From NCBI GenBank assembly GCA_963789495.1, contig CAWBLP010000001.1, positions 1-50,112 on the forward strand: DNA of 50,112 nt. The letters run 5' to 3'. Every line of letters begins with the position of its first letter. The first letter of the stretch is position 1. The notes below the pieces were generated by a model. The model was not told the origin of the DNA and ran no database searches. It was given only the letters and a program-made list of their open reading frames with translations. The position numbers and the translations under genes were made by a program. Shown piece by piece: positions 43,296 through 50,112 of the stretch. Source of the DNA: CAWBLP01 sp963789495 (lineage in GTDB: Bacteria; Pseudomonadota; Alphaproteobacteria; Acetobacterales; Acetobacteraceae).

Positions 43296-44135
43296 ATGCC
43301 CACCGTTCCATTCGCAGTCCATCCGATTTCCGGCAGTATCGGCGCTGAGATCCACGGCATCAAACTGGCGGATGATCTTGCCGACGCAACGGTCTCGGCT
43401 CTGCGCCAGGCGCTGCTCGATCATCTGGTGATATTTTTTCGCGACCAGGACTTGCCGCCGGCGCGGTTTCTCGCGCTGGCGCGATCCTTCGGAACACCGA
43501 TCGAATACCCATTCGTCAAAGGCATCAAGGACTTTCCGGAGATCATTGCGGTCACCAAGCTTCCGAACGAGACCGTCAACTTTGGTGGAGTCTGGCACGC
43601 CGACACCACCTATCTGCAGGAGCCGCCCGCGGCGACATTGCTGGTTGCCCGTGAGGTCCCCCCTGCCGGAGGCGATACGATTTTCGCCAACCAATATCTG
43701 GCCTATGAAACGCTGTCTCCGATGCTGCAGGACCGCCTCTCGGGCCTGTCTGGCGTCTCCAGTTCCGCCAAGGCCGATGCCAGCCGCACCCGAGAGGATC
43801 GTATCCGGAGCGACGGCACGACCGAGGCGCGCACGGTCCTCTCCGCCGAACACCCGGTGGTGCGCACGCATCCAGAGACCGGGCGCAAGGCCCTGTACGT
43901 GAACGTGGCGCATACGACGCGCTTTGCCGGCATGACCGAGGAGGAAAGTGCCCCGTTGCTGGGCTATCTGTTCCGCCATCAGACCCGCCCTGAGTTCACC
44001 GGTCGATTCCGCTGGCAGTCCGGTTCATTGGCCATCTGGGACAATCGCTGCGCCCAGCATTATGCGGTCAACGACTACGCCGGTCACAAGCGCGCCATGC
44101 AGCGCATCACCTTGGCCGGTGATCGACCGCACTGA
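43296..44135 (+). CDS. TauD-family taurine-type dioxygenase
   Basis: A 279-residue Fe(II)/2-oxoglutarate dioxygenase. FAVHPISGSIGAEIHGIKLA is the usual N-terminus; VWHADTTYLQEPPAATLLVA gives His-x-Asp; AIWDNRCAQHYAVNDYAG the distal His; HKRAMQRITLAG the co-substrate Arg. It is closer to TauD than to the TfdA-like protein at 28800. Start ATG 43296 has GGAAGAAGG upstream; the longer frame lacks one. It is alone. Confidence 0.9.
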   Translation: MPTVPFAVHPISGSIGAEIHGIKLADDLADATVSALRQALLDHLVIFFRDQDLPPARFLALARSFGTPIEYPFVKGIKDFPEIIAVTKLPNETVNFGGVWHADTTYLQEPPAATLLVAREVPPAGGDTIFANQYLAYETLSPMLQDRLSGLSGVSSSAKADASRTREDRIRSDGTTEARTVLSAEHPVVRTHPETGRKALYVNVAHTTRFAGMTEEESAPLLGYLFRHQTRPEFTGRFRWQSGSLAIWDNRCAQHYAVNDYAGHKRAMQRITLAGDRPH

Positions 44136-44502
44136 TCGCGCTCAGAGCCGGTGAGGGGCTCCATGCGCCTTGGCATGGTCGATGATGCTGTCAATCACGT
44201 CGTAGCGGGTGTAGGCCCACCCCTCCACGATGGCTTGGAACACCTCAGCCTTTCGCGCTCTCCGCCATCAGGCAGCAGCGTGACGTTGATAGCCTTAGCC
44301 GGCCCAGCGATGCTCGCGCTCCCGTGCAGCCAGTCGTGAATGCCGGGCCTGCGTCCCGCACGACGTTGGACGGTCGGCAGCTATTAGCGGGCATGGGTCA
44401 ACGGCCCATCGCCTCAACACGAATTGATTTCATTGGGGTATCGACTGATCGCGCGGTAACACCCATCCCTGAGGGGCTTCTTCACAACCTCGATGTAGTA
44501 GG
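44136..44502 (-). other. gap with a gene remnant on the minus strand
   Basis: One minus-strand frame ends EVFQAIVEGWAYTRYDVIDS, IIDHAKAHGAPHRL at a stop near 44142, joined after one indel (near 44250) to a piece reading INVTLLPDGGERE further upstream. It looks like the C-terminus of a small protein that has lost its start. I do not recognise it. The rest of the gap should hold the promoter of the KaiC-like gene. Confidence 0.3.
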
Positions 44503-46020
44503 ATGAACGATACAGCAGAGACAGTTCCCCTCGACCCGCGCGAGCTGCCGACCGGCGTGCCCGGCCTGGATGAGATCCTGTGCGGCGGATACCTAAACAG
44601 CCGTGTCTATTTGATCGAGGGCGAGCCGGGCACTGGCAAGACCACCATTGCATTTCAATTCCTCCTGGAGGGCTGCGCCCGCGGCGAGCGCGGGCTGTAC
44701 ATCGCTTTGTCGGAGAGTCGCAGCGAGTTGCTGCATACCGCCAACTCCCACGGCTGGCCGCTGGACGGCATCCAGATCTACGAGCTGGTGCCGCCCGAGC
44801 TCAGTCTCGATCCCGAGCAGGAGCAGAGCATCGTCTATACCGCCGATCTCGAACTTGGGGAGACGGTGCGGATGGTGATGGCGGAGGTGGAACGGGTGCG
44901 GCCCGCTCGCGTCGTGTTCGACAGCCTGGCCGAGATCCGCCTGGTGGCGCAGAGCGCGGTGCGCTATCGGCGCCAGGTGCTGGCACTGAAATACCTGTTC
45001 GCCAAGCTGGGTGCGACAGGCCTGTTGCTGGACGACCTCTCGCATAACCGGCCGGACCTCAATCTGCACAGTATCGCGCATGGCGTGCTGCGGCTGGAGC
45101 AGGGCGCGTTGCAGTACGGCGCTGAACGCCGCCGGCTGCGGGTATTCAAAATGCGCAGCCGGCAGTTCCGCGGCGGATACCACGACTTCGTGATTCGCCG
45201 GGGCGGCGTGCAGATCTTTCCGCGTCTGGTGGCGGCCGATCATCGGGACGCGCCGCCGGCCCGGCAGCCAGCTCATAGCGGCGTTCCCGAACTCGACACC
45301 CTGTTAGGTGGAGGGCTCGAACATGGCACCGGCACCCTGGTGCTCGGCCCGTCCGGCGTCGGCAAATCTTCCGTCACACTGCAGTACGTCATCCGCGCAC
45401 TCCACCAGGGCGAACGCGTCCAGATCATCAGCTTCGACGAAGTCCGCTCGGTTGCGCTACGCCGAGCGGCCGGAATGGGCCTGGATCTGAGGCCGTTCCT
45501 GGCCAACGGCAGCCTGATGCTCGAACAGATCGACCCGGCCGAATATCCGCCTGGTGAAGTCATCAGCCTGGTGCGGCGGGCGGTGGGGCAGGGTGAGGCC
45601 AGCATGGTCGTGCTGGACAGCCTGAACGGCTACCAATGCGCGATGCTGGATGAGAGCTATCTCGTGCTGCAGATACACGAACTGCTCAGCTATCTGAACC
45701 AACGGGGCATCGTGACCATTATGGTGCTCTCGCAGCACGGTTTGGTGGGTCCAATGCACAGCAGTTTTGACCTCACCTATGTCAGCGATACCGTGATGCT
45801 GCTGCGCTTCTTCGAGGCCGAAGGTCATATCCGCCGCGCCATCTCCGTGGTGAAAAAGCGAACCGGCGGGCACGAGTCCAGCATTCGGGAATTCAAGATC
45901 GATGCGACGGGTATTCGGGTCGGCCAGGCGTTGCATGACTTCCGCGGCGTGCTGACCGGGGTGCCAACCTTTACCGGGTCATCCGGGGAACTGCTGGGCA
46001 ATCGGACCAAGCCCGGATGA
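44503..46020 (+). CDS. KaiC-like double-domain RecA ATPase
   Basis: A 505-residue protein with two KaiC/RecA-fold domains. Domain 1: LPTGVPGLDEILCGGYLNSR, Walker A GEPGTGKTTIAFQF (about residue 40), Walker B ARVVFDSLAEIRLVAQ. Domain 2: SGVPELDTLLGGGLEHGTGT, Walker A GPSGVGKSSVTLQY (about residue 285), Walker B SMVVLDSLNGYQCAMLDE. The C-terminal part VVKKRTGGHESSIREFKI is the usual KaiC end. KaiC-like ATPases without KaiA/KaiB act with histidine kinases in stress or light signalling. Its stop overlaps the next start (ATGA), and the next gene is a hybrid kinase, so they should work together. Confidence 0.9.
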   Translation: MNDTAETVPLDPRELPTGVPGLDEILCGGYLNSRVYLIEGEPGTGKTTIAFQFLLEGCARGERGLYIALSESRSELLHTANSHGWPLDGIQIYELVPPELSLDPEQEQSIVYTADLELGETVRMVMAEVERVRPARVVFDSLAEIRLVAQSAVRYRRQVLALKYLFAKLGATGLLLDDLSHNRPDLNLHSIAHGVLRLEQGALQYGAERRRLRVFKMRSRQFRGGYHDFVIRRGGVQIFPRLVAADHRDAPPARQPAHSGVPELDTLLGGGLEHGTGTLVLGPSGVGKSSVTLQYVIRALHQGERVQIISFDEVRSVALRRAAGMGLDLRPFLANGSLMLEQIDPAEYPPGEVISLVRRAVGQGEASMVVLDSLNGYQCAMLDESYLVLQIHELLSYLNQRGIVTIMVLSQHGLVGPMHSSFDLTYVSDTVMLLRFFEAEGHIRRAISVVKKRTGGHESSIREFKIDATGIRVGQALHDFRGVLTGVPTFTGSSGELLGNRTKPG

Positions 46021-48226
46021 CTAATCGCGGACAGTCGGAGCGTGTCCTGATCCTGGCGCCCAAGGGGCGCGACGCGGCCGTGATTGGAGCCATGCTTGGG
46101 GAGGTCGGAATCGCCAGCGCCAGCTTTCCCGACCTGCCCGCCTTTATCGATGGGTTGCAGGAGCCGGATGCCGGCACCGCCGTCCTGGCGCAGGAGGCGA
46201 TGGCGACGGAAACCGAGGCCCTGGAGGCGTGGATTGCCGCTCAGCCGCCCTGGTCCGACTTTCCGTTCGTTCTGCTCACCTTCCGCAAACCGATCCTGCA
46301 GCCGGAATCCTCCCACACCACGCGGGTGGCAGAGGTGCTGGGCAATGCTTCGGTGCTGGAGCGGCCGCTGCATCCGCTGACCCTGGTCAGTGCGGTACGG
46401 GCCGCGCTGCGGGCTCGTCGACGCCAGCGCGAGTCAGAGGCGTTCCTGGTCGAACGCGAGCAGGTGGCCGCGGCGCTGCGGGCCAGCGAGGCGAAGTTCC
46501 GCGCCATCGCGGAAGGCATGCCGCAGCCAATCTGGTCCGCGCGGGCCGATGGGACCCACGATTATTTCAATGCCCGCTGGCACGGATTTACCGGCGTCGC
46601 ACCGGTCTACTCCGGAGTCCCCGATGCGCCGGACTGGATGCCTTGGGCGAACCTGCTGCATCCGGACGATCGGGGGCAGTTGGAGACGGCGTGGCGCGCG
46701 GTGCTGGACAATGGCGACGCGTTCCGCCTTCGCACAGTGGTTGGGGACTACCGGTGGGTGTTGGGCCGTGCCCTGCCGGTCCATGATGACGAGACCGGCG
46801 AACGGGTTCGCTGGTTCGGCAGCTGCACCGATATCGACGATGCTGTCCGCGCGCGTGAAACGCTGGCCAGCAGTCGCGCGGATCTGGAGCGTCTGGTCGA
46901 TGAACGGACTGTCGAGTCTTCAGCATGAAATGATCGAGCGCGAAAAGGCCGAGGCCGCGCTGGCTCAGGCGCAGAAGATGGAGGCGGTTGGTCAGCTCAC
47001 AGGCGGTATCGCGCACGACTTCAACAATCTGCTGACCGCCGTTCTCGCCAGCCTCGAGATGATCGGCAAGCACAGCACAGACGACCGCGTGCAGCGTTTC
47101 GCCGGCAATGCCCAACGCGCCGCGGAGCGTGGTGCGCGGCTGACCCAGCAGCTGCTCGCATTCTCGCGTCGGCAGCGGCTGAAACCGGAGCCGGTGGACG
47201 TGAACCGGTTGATCACCGGAATGGATGAGCTGCTGACACGGGCCACGGGTGCTTCTATCGCCACTAGGACGGCGCTGGCCGCGGACTTGCCACCGGCCTT
47301 CGTCGATCCGACGCAGCTTGAGTTGGTACCTGCTGAACCTTGCCATCAATGCGCGTGATGCCATGCCGGCGGGGGGCCAGTTGGACGTGGAGACCTTCGC
47401 CTTGCCGCAGGTGCCGGCCGAACTGGCGGATGACCTGACGGCAGGCAGCTACGTGGCGATGGTGGTCGCAGACACCGGCACCGGGATGGCGCCGGATGTG
47501 CAGGCGCGGGCGTTCGAACCGTTCTTCACCACCAAGGAGCTGGGCAAGGGCACCGGTCTTGGTTTGTCGCAGGTATACGGGTTTGTTCGCCAGTCCGGCG
47601 GCACCATCCGGATCCGCAGCGAAGTGGGCGAGGGGACGCGCGTCTCGATCTACCTGCCCCGCGCCGAGGCCATGCCGGTTCAGCCGGCCGAACCGATCGC
47701 TTCGGCCAGTCCGCCCAGGGACCGCCAGCGCGCCACCATTCTGGTGGCCGATGACGACGAGAACGTCCGAGAGCTGGTGGTCGCGATGCTGGAGGAGCTG
47801 GGATATCGTGTGATTGCCGCCGCGGATGGGCAGTCTGCCCTGGAGGTCATCCAACGCGGCGAGGCGTTCGACCTGCTGGTGGCGGATGTGGTGATGCCGG
47901 GGCTGAGCGGGGTCGAGGTGGCGCAGCGTGCGCGCGCCTCCGGCCGACCGCTGCGTGTGTTGTTCGCCACCGGCTATGCGGATGTTGCGGTCTATCGTGA
48001 GGGGCTGGAAGGGGAGGATATGATCCGCAAGCCCTATCGCATGACCGAACTGGCTGAACGAGTGGAACAGGCCTTGCTGACGCCAATGCGCCCGGTGGGT
48101 GACCGACCCGGGAGTCGCCCGCATCCGGATCGCGCACATCCGGTCCCGCCTGGTCGCACTGACCCGAGGATTGCGGACGGAGTTGCAAAGCAGGCCAAGG
48201 CTGCGCGCAAGGTAACATCCGATTGA
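46017..48226 (+). pseudogene. hybrid histidine kinase, two frameshifts
   Basis: Joined, this is about 735 residues: an N-terminal pseudo-receiver (residues 1-125, ILAPKGRDAAVIGAMLGEV), a PAS domain (KFRAIAEGMPQPIWSARADG, WHGFTGVAPVYSG), a coiled-coil with the HisKA box (GGIAHDFNNLLTAVLAS, His at about residue 340), a HATPase domain (LNLAINARDAM, VADTGTGMAPDVQARAFEPF, GKGTGLGLSQVYGFV) and a C-terminal receiver (ILVADDDENVRELVVAM, LLVADVVMPGLSGVE, DMIRKPYRM). The frame breaks near 46915 (RLVDERTVESS, then LQHEMIEREKAEAALA) and near 47325 (extra C in GTACCTG). With both removed the protein is complete. The start overlaps the KaiC-like stop. It would sense a small signal through PAS and pass phosphate to its own receiver. 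Confidence 0.7.
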
Positions 48227-48379
48227 TCGATCGGAGCCCGATCCGTTTACTGGTCGTTAATAAATCGTTTTCTGCTAGCATCCCACGAAGCGGCAGTGTG
48301 CTGATTCCGTCTCCTTTTTGTGAAGTCCTGCAGGTGAAAGGAATGGGGAAGGCACCTCATGCTACGTAAATGAATCAGG

Positions 48380-49618
48380 ATGAATCAGGCTCCGCCACTC
48401 TGGGTTGACGGAGGCGCCACCACACGAATGAACCAAGTCCGAGCAGGCGATCCTTTGACGGGCCCGCAGCTTGCCGTGCAGCTCGCAGCTCTTGATGGGG
48501 CTGTACCGCCGTCGGTGCATCATGTCGTCTTGCGGGTTACCCGAAGAGGCGACGGCAGCGAGGACCGAAGCTACGCAGTTCCGGACCGGCCGGAGCGGCT
48601 GAGCCATGCTGCCTGGGCCGAATGGCTCCACGCCCACGACGTGCTGGGCAGTGCTCAGCTGCAGGTCGCTTTGCTGGTGATCCGGGAAGTCCTCGATCCT
48701 GTCGGTTCCCTGGTCGAGTGCACCCTGGAGCGCCGGCTCGGGGCGTCCGATGGCCCATATCATGGTGATCCTGCCCGGGTGGAATTCTTCGGCCCCGCCC
48801 GGATGCTGCGATTATATCGTGCCTCCCGTCACGGCTTGGTGGAGGTAGCGCCGTCACCGCAGGCCGAACCGACCGATACGCATGGGCCGGCGCCATTAGC
48901 CGGCGAGCAGGTTGCGCTGGAACGCCATCTCGGCCTCGGCATTCAATTCGTCGATGCGCGCGAACCCACCCTGTTAGAGGCCATGGCAGGGCTGGCGAGC
49001 GTCGTGCAGGTCCGCCTGCCGGATGATCGCGAGATCGGTTGTGGCGTCGGCTGGCACGGCCCCCTGGCGTTCGTCCTGCAAGCCGAATTTCCCCGGTTTG
49101 ACACGCCGTTGGCCCTGCCACCGTCCGACGAGGCGGCGGTGCAGGATGCGCTGCGCCGATACCGGCTGATTCGTCATGAGACGCGGCGAGATGAAGGTGG
49201 CCTGGCTGTCCTGGCGCGGCAACACGGTGGCCAGGTCCTGTTCCTGCTGCGGTCGGACGGCCAGCGCGTGTCGCCGAAGCGGTATCAGCCGGGCACCGGT
49301 CCGGCCGCGTCCGAGGAGCAGCGGCGCTGGATGCGCTATGCCGGTACCTATGAACATCTGAATGTGCTGGACCATTATCGCGATGGCAGCGCGGACGACC
49401 TGATCATGTTGACGGCCGACCCAAGTGGCCATGTCTGGCGCCATCTGATCGATCCCGATGGCGTGGAAGCCTGGCGGCGTCCGGCCGATGACGCGGCCGT
49501 TGCCGTGCTGCATCGGGAACGCCTGGCAATCGCGCAATCCGACGCGGCGATGCCCGATGCGGAGCCACCCCAGCCGGTCCCGGAGGTCGAACCGATCGCC
49601 GCACCTCCGGATGGATAG
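48380..49618 (+). CDS. uncharacterised 412-residue protein
   Basis: No domain is recognised. The N-terminal part is mixed (PLTGPQLAVQLAALDGAVPP, VHHVVLRVTRRGDGSEDRSY); the middle has short alternating strands (ARMLRLYRASRHGLVEVAPS; GCGVGWHGPLAFVLQAEFPR); the C-terminal third has GQVLFLLRSDGQRVSPKRYQ and DDLIMLTADPSGHVWRHLID; it ends in a Pro-rich tail (AMPDAEPPQPVPEVEPIA). There is no signal peptide or membrane helix. Two starts are possible: ATG 48380, or ATG 48428 (MNQVRAGDPLTGPQ) behind GGAGG. The frame is clean. It follows the kinase by about 150 bases, which leaves room for its own promoter. Confidence 0.6.
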   Translation: MNQAPPLWVDGGATTRMNQVRAGDPLTGPQLAVQLAALDGAVPPSVHHVVLRVTRRGDGSEDRSYAVPDRPERLSHAAWAEWLHAHDVLGSAQLQVALLVIREVLDPVGSLVECTLERRLGASDGPYHGDPARVEFFGPARMLRLYRASRHGLVEVAPSPQAEPTDTHGPAPLAGEQVALERHLGLGIQFVDAREPTLLEAMAGLASVVQVRLPDDREIGCGVGWHGPLAFVLQAEFPRFDTPLALPPSDEAAVQDALRRYRLIRHETRRDEGGLAVLARQHGGQVLFLLRSDGQRVSPKRYQPGTGPAASEEQRRWMRYAGTYEHLNVLDHYRDGSADDLIMLTADPSGHVWRHLIDPDGVEAWRRPADDAAVAVLHRERLAIAQSDAAMPDAEPPQPVPEVEPIAAPPDG

Positions 49619-50112
49619 CCTGCTCGAGTAGGCGCGCCTACGCCAGTGCGATGCAGGCTTTGCGCGGCGCGCAGCCGATGGCACTGGCCGGCGATGTCGG
49701 GCTGGGTCTTCCATCCGGCTTGTTCGGGTAGCTGCAGACCTTGCAGGCGGCACTTAAAATCCTCGCGGCGGATCGCTCTGCCAGTGAGGTGGACACGCTG
49801 CCGTCGCAAGTTGAGCTCGGGGCGCTGCCTCCTCTGGCTGCGTTGCCGATGCGCTGACTCGTCTGGAAGTGGGGTTGCGGGAGAAACTGGCCTTGATCCG
49901 GCTGGTTATGCTGCTGCCGGCACAGCGGCGTCGGCTCAGCGCCATGGCGCCGTTCGGTCTCGACGTGGCCGACCGGTTTCCGGGCTGAGCGCATGACTTC
50001 GAAGAGGCGGCGGCCTGCCTGGTGTTCCCACGCCCGACCGCGGTGGTCTTCCATTGCCCCCGCGTGCTGGGCCGTGGGCTGTCGGTGATCGGCCCGCTAC
50101 GCCGGCTTGACT
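49619..50112 (+). pseudogene. broken unknown gene, continues past the window
   Basis: Coding-like pieces in changing frames: AYASAMQALRGAQPMALAGD, VGLGLPSGLFG; then after an indel LQTLQAALKILAADRSASEV, DTLPSQVELGALPPLAALPM; then ADALTRLEVGLREKLALIRL, VMLLPAQRRRLSAMAPFGLD; then HDFEEAAACLVFPRPTAVVF, RVLGRGLSVIGPLRRLD at the window edge. Together they look like one Leu/Ala-rich helical protein with three or more indels, but I do not know the family. Confidence 0.3.

Noticed and set aside
47264..48139. 291-codon minus-strand frame
   Set aside because: Antisense to the kinase ATPase and receiver domains, which have clear motifs; a shadow.

Overview
The window is GC-rich DNA from an alphaproteobacterium, most likely a member of the Acetobacteraceae/Rhodospirillales. 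This rests on protein character (CysS, EttA, GMC oxidoreductase, LpxR-like, KaiC-like ATPase), on codon use with strong G/C third positions, and on the presence of an alphaproteobacterial-type capsid-bearing genomic island. No single marker gives the genus.

Layout. (1) 1-5.3 kb: the 3' part of a CAT-anticodon tRNA, a small lipoprotein, a decayed lytic transglycosylase, a small RiPP-type operon (disrupted candidate precursor, ATP-grasp peptide maturase, membrane protein) and the ribosome-associated ABC-F ATPase ettA. (2) 5.3-9.2 kb: a scrap region with an IS6-family transposase remnant, a probable group II intron domain V relic, a sulfatase broken by two frameshifts, and an IS630-family element with an A7 frameshift site. 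(3) 9.64-26.29 kb: an integrated element bounded by 39-bp direct repeats that correspond to the 5' half of tRNA-Ser(TGA). It carries an integrase, an AlpA/excisionase-like regulator with paired operators, a Toprim protein, a primase-like protein, a RepA-like helicase followed by iterons, a lone HK97-type capsid gene with small companion proteins, a cluster of unusual palindromes, and a cargo end with a two-gene unit (helical protein + SEC-C/PD-(D/E)XK-like protein) abutted by a second IS630 element. No terminase large subunit, portal or tail genes are visible, so it looks like a phage satellite or a capsid-bearing island rather than a prophage. (4) 26.6-44.1 kb: mostly intact chromosomal metabolic genes (LpxR-like lipid A deacylase, malate/lactate-type dehydrogenase, two TauD dioxygenases, cupins, FAD monooxygenase plus luciferase-like oxidoreductase, DUF4139 protein, GT2-GtrA glycosyltransferase, EthD protein, GMC oxidoreductase, cysS). 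(5) 44.5-50.1 kb: a double-domain KaiC-like ATPase translationally coupled to a hybrid histidine kinase (two frameshifts), and an uncharacterised 412-residue protein.

A feature of the whole window is the number of single-base indels. They are densest in the island and in the first 9 kb, but also hit the histidine kinase, a DUF305 gene and a choice-of-anchor protein. Several are at short homopolymers and several come in compensating pairs, which leaves a reading frame open while garbling its middle (capsid, SEC-C protein). Some loci (IS6 remnant, transglycosylase) also have real substitutions and stops. The sequence alone cannot separate genuine decay from uncorrected assembly errors, so broken genes are described from the reconstructed reading frames.

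The most interesting leads are the SEC-C/nuclease-like cargo pair, the lone-capsid satellite architecture with iterons, the covarying palindromes sharing a GCAAATTTGC core, and the ATP-grasp RiPP operon with its stop/start-coupled but frame-broken precursor.
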